Positions 28,165 through 37,169 are shown, counted from the stretch's first letter. The stretch is DNA of 64,000 nucleotides from Bacteroidota bacterium (GCA_026391355.1 JAPLDH010000048.1:1-64000), one strand, 5' to 3'. Notes: generated by a model from the letters alone, not told the origin. Numbers and translations are program-made.

Positions 28165-30036
28165 TTAAGGATTCTTCTTTTGTGGGGACTGATGGGATTC
28201 TATCACTGTTTTCAGCATCTTCTCCGTCTTTGCCGCTCCTTCTCCCAGCAGGAATGCGATCTTCTGTACCATGTCAAAATTCTCGTCGATCACTTCCGAT
28301 AGACGTCTTATGATCTGCTCCTTACGAACTTCAGGCGTGTACATATCACGAAGTATGCCTCCGACATATTTATTCTTACTGATCGTAAATATGGATACGC
28401 TGAGCACATTGTCGCCGTATTGCACATCCTTGTTCTCAATATCTTCATCTGAGGTCAGCACATAAGAGAACATCTTATAAAACTGGACCGGCAGAATATT
28501 TTTCAGGTCCGCACCTATCAAACCGGGGATCACCTCATCAATTGTCGCAGCATCCTCTCCAAGGATCCTGATAAAAGCCTTATTTGAGTGAACAATGTTC
28601 AGTTTCTCATCCACAATAACCACACCTGATACCAGTTTCTGGAGCATCGCCGAGAGGGTGTCGGAACCTTCTTTCTCAGATTCCTTCTCTTTCCTGGCTT
28701 TCTCTTCTGATTCCTTTAAAGCTGTCTGCGTTTTTGCCAGTTTCTCATTCAGTCCGCGCAATGACTTTATGTATTCCTGCCGGTTCCTGGAGCTGTAGAT
28801 ATGACACATGTCAGAGGTTGCCAACCCCTGGGCAATGGCTATGGCAAATTCGCGGCATGAGCTGTATCCGCAGGATTCACAACCAACATCGTTATCCATT
28901 TCATTCTGCCTGCCTATCATGGTCATCACTTCAAGAATATTTTCTTCGGGAGGAACAGGCAGTCGCTGGTCATCTTTCAGAAAAGTCCTCGAAAGATCCA
29001 ATGTTGCAGCAAATCCTATCTCCTTCTCCCAATCGGGTTTATTAAAGGTTTTTAACCTCTTATTATCATAATCGGTAACCAGCGTTCTGCGCAAGAATTT
29101 TTCTCCTCCGGGAGATGTACCAGGCCCCATCAGGCATCCCTCATTGTAAAAGATATTGAAATGCCGTTTGATCATGTCGATCCGCGAGTCGAATTCCTTA
29201 ACTGCATCCAGCATATTATTCCGGCCTTCAGTTGTAATGATGCTTCCTTCCAGCAGATCCTCACTCAAACCTGCCGACTGGATGATCCCGTTGCTGAGCG
29301 GATACAGCGATCCTTTAAAGCCCAGGGGAGGATCAAACTCGGAGAATTCAAGCATGCTTTCCCTGATGTTAAATTCCGAAAAGAGTTGACGTAACTCGAT
29401 AAATGTCAGTACAATATCGACTTTCCCATCATCCTGATATCGCAGGGCCTCGTCCTTGGTTGCAATACAAGGACCAAAAAATGCAATTTTTATATCACTG
29501 CCATATTTTTTCCTGACCGCTTTTGCCGAGGCAATCATTGGAGATACCAGCGGGGCCAAGTTATTGATCAGGTCGGGATAATACTTCTCAACAAAGGAGA
29601 CAACTGCCGGACAATTGGCTGTTATGTAATATTTCCCGTAAAATTTCTCAAACAGTTCCCTGTACTTTTCTGCAATCAGATCAACCCCGAAGGAAGCTTC
29701 TGTAACATAAGCAAAGCCGAGCGCCTTGATCATCTCCACAAATTTCCGGTAGTCGGTGATGTCGGAAAATTCACCTGAAATTGACGGGTCACAGATAGCA
29801 GCAACCTTTGCACCCGAAGAAAGGAGTTGTTTGATCTCACCGATTGAACTGCGGTAAACGATAGCAGCCGGTGAACATGCCCGGTAACAGCTACCACAAC
29901 CAATACACCGTTCGGGTAGTATGGAGGGAAATTCGGTGTTTACATCTACACGGATCGCTTTTACAGGACAGATCCGAACACAGGCGTAACACTTAATGCA
30001 TTTTTCGTGAAGGATGTTAAAGAGGGGATCGGTCAT
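28165..30036 (-). CDS. hydS: Putative sensory [FeFe] hydrogenase with PAS domain (HydS, group C3-like)
   Basis: This 623-aa protein has two N-terminal [4Fe-4S] ferredoxin motifs (C13-C23, C44-C54), a degenerate H-cluster domain (about 70-330), a CxxCGYxxC Fe-S motif (C386, C389, C394, C411), a coiled coil and a PAS domain (about 460-570). H-cluster loops read NCPAV (C142), GPCIATK (C190) and NEGC (C301). The proton-transfer Cys of catalytic enzymes is Asn, and the first L3 cysteine is Tyr297. This suits a sensor more than a catalyst. The ATG sits in a GGTCATT array. It is divergent from hydC and precedes the phosphatase. Confidence 0.85.
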   Translation of the reverse strand: MTDPLFNILHEKCIKCYACVRICPVKAIRVDVNTEFPSILPERCIGCGSCYRACSPAAIVYRSSIGEIKQLLSSGAKVAAICDPSISGEFSDITDYRKFVEMIKALGFAYVTEASFGVDLIAEKYRELFEKFYGKYYITANCPAVVSFVEKYYPDLINNLAPLVSPMIASAKAVRKKYGSDIKIAFFGPCIATKDEALRYQDDGKVDIVLTFIELRQLFSEFNIRESMLEFSEFDPPLGFKGSLYPLSNGIIQSAGLSEDLLEGSIITTEGRNNMLDAVKEFDSRIDMIKRHFNIFYNEGCLMGPGTSPGGEKFLRRTLVTDYDNKRLKTFNKPDWEKEIGFAATLDLSRTFLKDDQRLPVPPEENILEVMTMIGRQNEMDNDVGCESCGYSSCREFAIAIAQGLATSDMCHIYSSRNRQEYIKSLRGLNEKLAKTQTALKESEEKARKEKESEKEGSDTLSAMLQKLVSGVVIVDEKLNIVHSNKAFIRILGEDAATIDEVIPGLIGADLKNILPVQFYKMFSYVLTSDEDIENKDVQYGDNVLSVSIFTISKNKYVGGILRDMYTPEVRKEQIIRRLSEVIDENFDMVQKIAFLLGEGAAKTEKMLKTVIESHQSPQKKNP

Positions 30037-30320
30037 TGGTCATTAGTCATTGGTCATTAGTTATTGGTCATTAGTCATTGGTCATTGGTCATTGGTCATT
30101 AGTCATTTGTCATTGGTCATTGGTCATTAGTCATTTGTCATTGGTCATTAGTCATTTGTCATCAGGATATAAGGCAATAGGCAGTAGGCAGTAGTAATGT
30201 TAAATTCCTACATTCCAGCATTCCTGCATTCCAGCATTCCTACATTCCAGCATTCCTATATTCCAGCATTCCAGCATTCCTATATTCCAGCATTCCTATA
30301 TTTAACAAAATTACTAATTA
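30037..30320. repeat. Heptamer and octamer arrays upstream of the sensory hydrogenase
   Basis: Positions 30,037-30,160 are about 17 copies of GGTCATT/AGTCATT. Positions 30,167-30,195 are GGCAGTA units. Positions 30,207-30,300 are an octamer array of the CATTCCTG/CATTCCAG/TATTCCAG type. The hydS start codon (complement at 30,034-30,036) lies at the first repeat unit. The rest of the 432-nt gap is AT-rich and holds the regulatory signals listed separately. Confidence 0.92.
30306..30313 (-). promoter_or_regulatory. Putative -7 box (TAATTTTG) for hydS
   Basis: On the minus strand TAATTTTG matches the -7 consensus. If used, the hydS leader would be about 265 nt and consist almost wholly of tandem repeats. 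No good TTG box is seen. Confidence 0.3.
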
Positions 30321-30367
30321 CACGGTTTCCTGAAATATTTTTTTAGCATGCAAATACAATTCTTTAT

Positions 30368-30385
30368 CTGTTCATTTATTAACAA
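30368..30385. promoter_or_regulatory. Candidate Rex operator
   Basis: CTGTTCATTTATTAACAA resembles the TTGTTAA-N4-TTAACAA Rex consensus: the right half matches 7 of 7 and the left half 5 of 7. It lies between the divergent hydS and hydC promoters, and a rex gene is encoded at the end of the same locus. Assignment rests on the match alone. Confidence 0.45.
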
Positions 30386-30406
30386 TGCTAAATTTTTCAC
30401 AAATAA

Positions 30407-30440
30407 TTGTTTAACGTATAGGATATTTTATTTACTTTTG
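30407..30440 (+). promoter_or_regulatory. Promoter of the hydCBA operon (TTG-N23-TACTTTTG)
   Basis: TTG (30,407-30,409) and TACTTTTG (30,433-30,440) are separated by 23 nt, at the upper end of the accepted range. The start site would be near 30,447, about 22 nt before the hydC ATG. Confidence 0.5.
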
Positions 30441-30468
30441 TAATGAGAAACCGTATTATTCTATTAAG

Positions 30469-30942
30469 ATGGATGAGGTTGCCGGGAAAATCCTCCGGAA
30501 ATATCCTGCAGGAAAAAAACACAATCTGATACCCATTTTGCAGGAGTTTAAGAAACAGTCAGGAGGTCTGTCTGACGAAATTTTTCGTGAGATCAGTAAC
30601 TACTTGAATATTCCCGTAAATAAAATTCATGGTGTCTCTTCTTTTTATGATCAGTTTCGCCCTGCCGGGAAAGGGAAGCCTCAATTCCGGGTATGCTGCG
30701 GAACAAATTGTCATCTTGAAGGTTCCGGTCAAATACTGAAACAACTGGAAGAACTTCAAAAAAGCAGGACAGGTTACACCGGTCGCGACAGCCGGTTCAG
30801 CATTGAAACAGTAACCTGTTTCGGGGCATGTTCTAATTCACCTGTCATCAGTATAAATGACGGACTTCATACCAAAATCACCAAGGAAACCCTGATAAAA
30901 CTTATCGATTCACTGAAAGAAGATGGAGGAAAAGGCAGATAA
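30469..30942 (+). CDS. hydC: NADH-linked [FeFe] hydrogenase gamma subunit (NuoE-like)
   Basis: This 157-aa protein is a NuoE/HydC type thioredoxin-like [2Fe-2S] subunit. The ligands are visible as C76 or C77 with C81 (VCCGTNCHLEG) and C117 with C121 (CFGAC). It links the flavin subunit HydB to electron flow in trimeric hydrogenase. The ATG lies just after a Bacteroidota-type promoter. Its last 20 nt overlap the start of hydB in another frame, as in co-translated complexes. Confidence 0.93.
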   Translation: MDEVAGKILRKYPAGKKHNLIPILQEFKKQSGGLSDEIFREISNYLNIPVNKIHGVSSFYDQFRPAGKGKPQFRVCCGTNCHLEGSGQILKQLEELQKSRTGYTGRDSRFSIETVTCFGACSNSPVISINDGLHTKITKETLIKLIDSLKEDGGKGR

Positions 30943-32884
30943 TCAGACCTTACAGGAAATTCAGGAATTTCTTTCAGAAAAAGTGCTCAGAAATAACGGG
31001 GACAAACTAAAGAAGGAAGACCTTGAAAAATTGGCCCGGATCCGGCGTGAAAGGGTAACAACACCTGTCTTCTTTGTAGGAATGGGATCATGTGGAATTG
31101 CAGCAGGTGCAAGGTCTGTCCTGGAAGCAATAAACCATTACCTGTCAGAACACAACATACTGGCAGAGGTCATCGAAGTGGGTTGTATCGGACTTTGCAG
31201 CGAGGAACCGTTACTCGATATTCAATTACCGGGGAAAACCAGGGTTTCATTCCATAAGATAACTGCCGGCAAAGTTGAATCACTGCTGGATTCGGTGTTT
31301 GCCCGGTCGATTGATCCGGCGACTGTACTGGGACAATACAAGAGTTTTATGCAGGAAGCCTGGGCAAATATTCCATACCTTGAACAACTCCCCTATTTTA
31401 GTTTCCAGCAAAAAATTATCACAAAGGATTCAGGGATCACTTCGCCCCTTTCCATTGCCGATTATATTGCAAGGAACGGCTATAAACCGCTTTACAAGGC
31501 CGTTTTGAATTACACACCGGAAATGGTCTGCAACTTCATCGAGCAAAGTGAATTGAAAGGACGTGGAGGTGGTGGTTTTCTGACCGGGAAAAAGTGGAAG
31601 GTATCATTAACGACTGCAGGTGATGAAAAGTATCTGATTTGTAATGCCAATGAAAGCGATCCGGGAGCATTTATGGATCGTGCGATCATGGAAGGTTCAC
31701 CCCACAGGCTGATTGAAGGAATTGCCATTGCATCGTATGCAATTGGTGCAAATAATGCATTTATCTATATCCGGTCGGACTTCCCCGCTGCTTACCACAT
31801 CCTGGAAGAAGCCATCCGGCAGGCGATGGAATTTGGGATCCTCGGCCAGAACATCTTCGGAAGTGGATTCAACCTGAACATCGAAATCAGGCAGGGCGCC
31901 GGCGCTTTTGTATGTGGTGAAGAAACCGCACTCATCAGCAGCCTTGAAGGCAGAAGGGGCCAGCCCTCTTCAAAGCCCCCCTACCCTGCTGAGACAGGAT
32001 TGTTTGGAAAGCCAACGATCGTCAATAATGTCGAGACCCTTGCCAATGTTCCGGGCATCATTGAAAATGGTCCCGCCTGGTTCCGGAACATCGGAACAAA
32101 AGCAAGCAGGGGGACAAAACTTTTCTCCCTGAATGGTAAAATCAAACATTCGGGTTTTATTGAAGTTCCCATGGGAACAAAGCTCACCGATATCATTTAT
32201 AAAATAGGCGGTGGTATCAAGGAAGACCGGAAACTGAAAGCAGTTCAGATCGGCGGACCTTACGGTGTATGCATACCGGATTCACATATTCATTATGAAG
32301 TAGGGTTCGATTCGCTGAAAGAAGTAGGTGCGATGATCGGCCTGGGAGGCCTGACCATCCTGGATGAAACCGTATGTATGGTTGATCTCGCCCGGTATTT
32401 TATGGATTTCCTCCAGCAGGAAAGCTGCGGAAAATGCATTCCATGCAGGGAGGGAACACGCCGGATGCTGGACATCCTTGAAGGGATAACCAAAAGGCCG
32501 AAGGAGGAATCCTCACATGAAACCCTCGAAAGATTTAAAGGTGTTGTCCAGATGGAAACCCTTGCAGAAGTCATGAAGGAGACCTCACTTTGCGGATTGG
32601 GACAAAATGCACCCAACCCGGTTCTCAGTTCATTGCGCTGGTTCAGAGATGAGTTCGAAGAACATATTTTTGACCGTCGATGTGCAGCCGGCATTTGCCG
32701 TGACCTCAGGACTTTCTTTATCAATGTCGATGCGTGTAACGGATGTAATATCTGTCAGAAGAAATGTCCGGAAAATGCCATTATCGGCGTTATAAAAATG
32801 CCGCATTTCATCGTGGAAGAAAAATGTAACGGTTGCGGGATCTGCTTTGAAAGCTGTAAGTTTAATGCTATCTATTTTAAATAA
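30923..32884 (+). CDS. hydB: NADH-linked [FeFe] hydrogenase beta subunit (NuoF-like)
   Basis: This 653-aa subunit carries FMN and the NAD(H) site (KGRGGGGFLTGKKW near residue 213 and the GAGAFVCGEETALI segment), a [4Fe-4S] site ESCGKCIPCREG and two C-terminal ferredoxin motifs (CNGCNICQKKCP and CNGCGICFESC). With HydA and HydC it forms a complex of the Thermotoga HydABC class, likely bifurcating electrons between NADH and ferredoxin. The N-terminal thioredoxin-like domain has only three cysteines (C57, C88, C92), where the Thermotoga protein has four or more, so that [2Fe-2S] site is doubtful. It is followed by hydA 8 nt later. Confidence 0.93.
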   Translation: MEEKADNQTLQEIQEFLSEKVLRNNGDKLKKEDLEKLARIRRERVTTPVFFVGMGSCGIAAGARSVLEAINHYLSEHNILAEVIEVGCIGLCSEEPLLDIQLPGKTRVSFHKITAGKVESLLDSVFARSIDPATVLGQYKSFMQEAWANIPYLEQLPYFSFQQKIITKDSGITSPLSIADYIARNGYKPLYKAVLNYTPEMVCNFIEQSELKGRGGGGFLTGKKWKVSLTTAGDEKYLICNANESDPGAFMDRAIMEGSPHRLIEGIAIASYAIGANNAFIYIRSDFPAAYHILEEAIRQAMEFGILGQNIFGSGFNLNIEIRQGAGAFVCGEETALISSLEGRRGQPSSKPPYPAETGLFGKPTIVNNVETLANVPGIIENGPAWFRNIGTKASRGTKLFSLNGKIKHSGFIEVPMGTKLTDIIYKIGGGIKEDRKLKAVQIGGPYGVCIPDSHIHYEVGFDSLKEVGAMIGLGGLTILDETVCMVDLARYFMDFLQQESCGKCIPCREGTRRMLDILEGITKRPKEESSHETLERFKGVVQMETLAEVMKETSLCGLGQNAPNPVLSSLRWFRDEFEEHIFDRRCAAGICRDLRTFFINVDACNGCNICQKKCPENAIIGVIKMPHFIVEEKCNGCGICFESCKFNAIYFK

Positions 32885-32892
32885 CCGGGAAC

Positions 32893-34602
32893 ATGCTGTT
32901 CACCATAGAAATTAACGATCAGAAAGTATCCGCCAGGAGAGGTGAAACCATTCTGACCGTGCTGAACCGTTCAGGAATCCGGGTGCCTACATTGTGTCAT
33001 CTGAATGGATATACGCCTACCGGGTCTTGCCGACTATGCGTGGTGGAGGTCGAAGGAATACGCAGTCTGATTCCCTCCTGTTCAGCCCCGGTTGAAGAAT
33101 GGATGAAGATACGAACGCATACTCCCCGTGTTCTAAAAGCAAGGAGAACCATCGTTGAATTATTGCTGGCCAATCATCCCGATGATTGCTTTTATTGCGA
33201 TCGCAGCGGAGGTTGTGAACTCCAGGCATTGGCCGACGAACTCAATGTTCATGAGCGAAAGTATATGAACCGCCGGAAACCTGTCCAGGTCGACAGGAAT
33301 TGCCCGGCGATTGAAAGAAATCCCGCCAAATGTATCCTTTGTGAAAGATGTATCAGGGTTTGTGATGAAATGATCGGGGTATCGGCCATCGAAATCATCG
33401 GAAGAGGAAATAAGAGCCAGATCGGTACCGGGATCAACAAAGGATTGAATTACACAGCCTGCGTTAAATGCGGTCAATGCATCATGGTATGCCCTACCAA
33501 TGCCCTGAAGGAAAAGACCACATTTCCTAACGTGGTGGAGGCCCTGAATAACCGCGAACTTTACCCGGTTATCCAGTTTTCACCTACTGTTCCTGTTTCC
33601 ATCGCCGATGAGATCGGGATCAAACCGGGAAAGGACATCATGACCTTGTTACGTACTGCCATGCAGCGAATTGGTTTTAAGCAGGTATTCGACAGTTCAT
33701 TTGGAGCCGATATCAATATCATGGAAGTCGCGGCTGAACTTGCGCAACGGATCAAAACAGGAGAAAATCTGCCTCTGTTCACAAGCTGTTGTCCGGCATG
33801 GGTAAAATACATTCAGGACACGAAACCGGAATATAAAGGGTGGTTATCCACAACAAAATCCCCACAGTTGATAACGGGTGAGATTTTTAAAAGATACTTT
33901 GCTCCGCTTGCAGGAATTCCAGGGGAAAAAGTTTTCATGGTGTCGGTAATGCCATGTACCGCTAAAAAATATGAATCAGTAAATGAGCAATCCAAATCTG
34001 AGGTCGATGCCGTTATCACAACACGCGAACTCCTGAAAATGATTCGTATGCTTGGGATTGATTTTACTACCCTGGAACCTGAACAAACGGCTTCCTCCAA
34101 CAATATCCGCAGTTCTGCGGGTGTTTTATTCGGTGCTGCAGGTGGCGCCCTGGAAGGGATTCTCCGTACTCTCCATTTTCAATTGACAGGAGAAGAGTTG
34201 GCTAATTATAAGATCCCTGAACTTCGTGGTTTTAAGGGAAGGAAGGAAGGGAAGATCATGATCGGGAAAACAGCCATTGGCTATGCAGCAATCAGCGGAC
34301 TGGCCAATGCCAAGAGTTTGATGAATGAAATCAAAGCAGGTCGTAATGATCTTCATATCATTGAAATTATGGCTTGCCCAAACGGGTGCATCAATGGTGG
34401 AGGACAGCCGTTTGATACTTCCGAAAAATCCATCCGTTCAAGGATGAAAGCCCTGCATGACACAGATGATACCGAATTGATCAGGGTTGCGCATAAGAAC
34501 CCGCTTGTAAGCGAAATCTATTCCCGCTTGCTGGGTCAACCCAACAGTGAATTAAGCAAAGAGCTTCTTCACATTACATATGCAGATCAACCGCCGGTAT
34601 GA
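32893..34602 (+). CDS. hydA: [FeFe] hydrogenase catalytic subunit
   Basis: The 569-aa enzyme has an N-terminal [2Fe-2S] domain (C35, C46, C49, C63), a His-ligated cluster (H95, C99, C102, C108), two ferredoxin clusters (C147-C157, C190-C200) and a complete H-cluster domain. Its three signatures are TSCCPAW (C299, C300), MPCTAKKYES (C355) and MACPNGCINGGGQP (C495, C499). The proton-transfer cysteine (C299) is intact, so catalysis is expected. The C-terminal small-subunit-like part ends with LLHITYAD. Its stop overlaps the next ATG by 4 nt. Confidence 0.96.
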   Translation: MLFTIEINDQKVSARRGETILTVLNRSGIRVPTLCHLNGYTPTGSCRLCVVEVEGIRSLIPSCSAPVEEWMKIRTHTPRVLKARRTIVELLLANHPDDCFYCDRSGGCELQALADELNVHERKYMNRRKPVQVDRNCPAIERNPAKCILCERCIRVCDEMIGVSAIEIIGRGNKSQIGTGINKGLNYTACVKCGQCIMVCPTNALKEKTTFPNVVEALNNRELYPVIQFSPTVPVSIADEIGIKPGKDIMTLLRTAMQRIGFKQVFDSSFGADINIMEVAAELAQRIKTGENLPLFTSCCPAWVKYIQDTKPEYKGWLSTTKSPQLITGEIFKRYFAPLAGIPGEKVFMVSVMPCTAKKYESVNEQSKSEVDAVITTRELLKMIRMLGIDFTTLEPEQTASSNNIRSSAGVLFGAAGGALEGILRTLHFQLTGEELANYKIPELRGFKGRKEGKIMIGKTAIGYAAISGLANAKSLMNEIKAGRNDLHIIEIMACPNGCINGGGQPFDTSEKSIRSRMKALHDTDDTELIRVAHKNPLVSEIYSRLLGQPNSELSKELLHITYADQPPV

Positions 34603-36593
34603 GCCAATCATTCAGACGCCAACTTGTTTATACCATCAAGGACCGTTGCAGGGTTTGCTACACCTGCCTGCGCGAATGTCCGGTTAAGGCAATTAAGATC
34701 ATCAATGGACAAGCAGAGGTAATCAATGACCGGTGTATCGGCTGCGGAAACTGTGTAAAAGTCTGCAGCCAGGGTGCCAAGATCTCTCTGAGGTCGGTCG
34801 ATGAGGTTTTCCAACTCCTGCACTCGGGAGAGCAGATCGCAGCTTGCATTGCTCCCAGTTTCCCTGCAGAATTTACCGATATTACTGATTATAAGATCCT
34901 AGTGGGAATGATCCGGAAACTTGGCTTTACTTATGTCAACGAAGTTGCTTTTGGAGCGGATGTAGTCGCAGAAGAATATGAGAAGCGGATAAAATCTTCC
35001 GGTTATATCGGGGATATTTCTTCCGACTGCCCTGCAGTTACCTATTTTATCCGCCATTATCATCCTGAACTGGTATCCCTGCTGGCCCCCATTGCTTCCC
35101 CGATGGTTGCCATGACCCGGATCCTCCATAAAAAACACGGAAATCACCTCAAGGTGGTCTTCATTGGTCCTTGTTTTGCGAAAAAAGCGGAATCCGGTGA
35201 AGTGGATGAGGTGATCACCTACCGTGAATTGCGTGAGATGTTCTATATACGGAATATTCAACCCCAGGAAGTGGAGCCATCCGGATTTGATCCGCCATAC
35301 AGCGGCCGGGGAGCAATATTTCCTGTTACCCGCGGATTGTACCAGACTGCCAATTACAGGGAGGATATCCCGGAAGAAAAGGTTGTAATTGCCGACGGAC
35401 GGATAAATTTCAAGGAAGCGGTGAAGGAGTTTGAAGAGGGTTTTATCCGGAACAAACACCTGGAACTATTGTGCTGCGAAGGTTGCATCATGGGGCCGGG
35501 AACAAGTCCGGGAGGAAGGAAATATGCGCGGACTGCTGCCATCGGTGAGTATGTCAGGGAAAAGCTGAATAATCTCGATCAGGATGGATGGCAGGCAGAT
35601 ATGGCAGAGTATAGGAATATTGATCTTTCGCAGAATTTTTCACCGGAAGACCGGCGGTTCACCATTCCTGATGAGGATACCATTCTTGAGGTACTTGAAA
35701 CCATGGGGAAATTCTCTGCAAAAGATCACCTGAATTGCGGGGCATGTGGTTACGACAGTTGTGTAGAGCATGCCATCGCCATTGTAAAAGGCCTGGCCGA
35801 AACGGAGATGTGCCTTCCTTATACCATTGAAAAGCTGCACGACTCGATTGAAAACCTGAATATTTCCAACGACAAGCTGGCTTCAGCCAAGCAAGCCCTC
35901 AAGCAATCGGAAAAACTGGCCCACATGGGACAATTATCTGCCGGCATTGCCCATGAGTTGAACAATCCCCTGGGAGTGATCACCATGTACAGTAACATCC
36001 TGATGGATGAAGCCAAAGAGGAGGATCCTGTACGCGAAGATTTACAGATCATTGTAGAACAGGCAGCACGTTGTAAAAAAATTGTGAGCGGGTTACTCAA
36101 TTTTGCCCGCAAGAACCAGGTAAATTATACAGAGACAGATGTCGTAAAGTTTACTGAACACAGCATCAACTCAATCATCAAACCCGATAATATCAGTATC
36201 AATTTTACACACAATATCGATGAACCGGTTACAAAGCTCGATATTGAACAAATGATGCAGGTGCTGACCAACCTTGAAAAAAACGCTGTGGAAGCCATGC
36301 CAAATGGTGGTGAACTGAAGATCAGGGTGGAAGGCGATCAGGATGAGATCGTATTTAAGATTACCGATACCGGTACCGGGATACCGAAAGAAAACATGGA
36401 CAAGCTCTTCACCCCCTTTTTTACGACCAAGGAGATCGGAAAAGGAACGGGTTTGGGCCTGCCACTTATATATGGAATCGTTAAAATGCATAAGGGAAAG
36501 ATCCAGGTTACATCCAACGCTGATCTTCGCAAAGGTGCGACAGGGACGACGTTTAAAATAACAATCCCCAGGGTGAGGAATACTGAACAATAG
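34599..36593 (+). CDS. Sensory [FeFe] hydrogenase-histidine kinase fusion (group C1-like)
   Basis: This 664-aa protein joins two ferredoxin motifs (C17-C27, C46-C56), an H-cluster domain (about 65-335), a CxxCGYxxC Fe-S motif (C380, C383, C388, C405), a short linker, a HisKA domain with H452 (SAGIAHELNNP) and a HATPase domain (N box NLEKNAVEAM, DTGTGIP, GTGLGLPL). L1 is SDCPAV (C144, with Asp143 in place of the proton-transfer Cys), L2 is GPCFAKKAES (C192, Lys195), L3 is CCEGC (C292, C296). All four predicted cluster ligands are therefore kept. It probably senses H2 or redox state and phosphorylates the next gene product. It overlaps hydA by 4 nt. Confidence 0.88.
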   Translation: MSQSFRRQLVYTIKDRCRVCYTCLRECPVKAIKIINGQAEVINDRCIGCGNCVKVCSQGAKISLRSVDEVFQLLHSGEQIAACIAPSFPAEFTDITDYKILVGMIRKLGFTYVNEVAFGADVVAEEYEKRIKSSGYIGDISSDCPAVTYFIRHYHPELVSLLAPIASPMVAMTRILHKKHGNHLKVVFIGPCFAKKAESGEVDEVITYRELREMFYIRNIQPQEVEPSGFDPPYSGRGAIFPVTRGLYQTANYREDIPEEKVVIADGRINFKEAVKEFEEGFIRNKHLELLCCEGCIMGPGTSPGGRKYARTAAIGEYVREKLNNLDQDGWQADMAEYRNIDLSQNFSPEDRRFTIPDEDTILEVLETMGKFSAKDHLNCGACGYDSCVEHAIAIVKGLAETEMCLPYTIEKLHDSIENLNISNDKLASAKQALKQSEKLAHMGQLSAGIAHELNNPLGVITMYSNILMDEAKEEDPVREDLQIIVEQAARCKKIVSGLLNFARKNQVNYTETDVVKFTEHSINSIIKPDNISINFTHNIDEPVTKLDIEQMMQVLTNLEKNAVEAMPNGGELKIRVEGDQDEIVFKITDTGTGIPKENMDKLFTPFFTTKEIGKGTGLGLPLIYGIVKMHKGKIQVTSNADLRKGATGTTFKITIPRVRNTEQ

Positions 36594-36596
36594 TCA

Positions 36597-36720
36597 TTGG
36601 TCATTAAGTCATTAGGGGGAAAAATCAAAAATCAAAATGCAAAATGCAAATTGTAAAAAATAGTAAATGGTAAATGGTCAATACAATAGTCAATGGTAAA
36701 TAGTCAATGGTAAATTATTA
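36597..36720. repeat. Heptamer-like arrays between the sensor kinase and the response regulator
   Basis: GTCATTA units are followed by AAAATGCAAAATGC and then GTAAATG/GTCAATG units. The gap holds no gene. The REC gene ATG (36,725) begins just after it. Confidence 0.8.
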
Positions 36721-36724
36721 AAAA

Positions 36725-37120
36725 ATGGCAACTAGTAAAACGATTTTAATTGTCGATGACGATCAGGACTACCTGTTTCAGACAAAACTGAAGATCGAGA
36801 AGTTCGGGTATCAGGTGATAACTGCAGAAAGCCAGCGGGAAGCCGAGCTTATAATCGACAAAACCATGCCTGACCTTGCCATCATTGACCTAATGATGGA
36901 AAATGAAGACAGCGGTTTTATCTTAAGCTACAAGATCAAGAAAAAGTATCCCGCAGTACCGGTTATTATTGCTACTGCTGTAGCAACGGAAACGGGCATC
37001 AGCTTTGATATCAATGATGAAAATAACCGTAAATGGATAAAAGCCGATCTCTTCCTTGAGAAAGGAATACGGTCTGATTTATTAAAGGATGAAATTGACC
37101 GGTTATTAATAAAAAAATGA
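36725..37120 (+). CDS. Single-domain response regulator
   Basis: The 131-aa protein is a lone REC domain: acidic pocket D11-D13, phospho-acceptor D55 (IIDLMM) and the conserved Lys in LFLEKGI. There is no output domain, so it works like Spo0F/CheY as a relay or protein partner. Its position after the hydrogenase-kinase fusion suggests it is the cognate receiver, passing phosphate or binding another target, but this is an inference from order. Confidence 0.88.
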   Translation: MATSKTILIVDDDQDYLFQTKLKIEKFGYQVITAESQREAELIIDKTMPDLAIIDLMMENEDSGFILSYKIKKKYPAVPVIIATAVATETGISFDINDENNRKWIKADLFLEKGIRSDLLKDEIDRLLIKK

Positions 37121-37153
37121 TTTGTTTCATTAATTGAATTTAGACTAATTTTG
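37121..37153 (+). promoter_or_regulatory. Promoter of the REC-kinase/rex unit (TTTG-N21-TAATTTTG)
   Basis: TTTG (37,121-37,124) and TAATTTTG (37,146-37,153) are 21 nt apart, a full match to the Bacteroidota promoter. The ATG is at 37,170. The kinase-rex pair may therefore be transcribed independently of hydCBA. Confidence 0.68.
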
Positions 37154-37169
37154 ACTATCCAAAACTATT

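Noticed and set aside
28165-30036. Second catalytic [FeFe] hydrogenase
   Set aside because: It lacks the proton-transfer Cys and one L3 cysteine and carries a PAS domain, so a sensor role is more likely.
30398-30410. ACAA-N4-TTGT palindrome as a Rex site
   Set aside because: The half-sites are in the reverse order of the Rex consensus (TTGT...ACAA) and the flanks do not match.
34899-35459. 186-codon minus-strand frame in the sensor kinase gene
   Set aside because: Antisense to the H-cluster domain coding sequence; no domain of its own.
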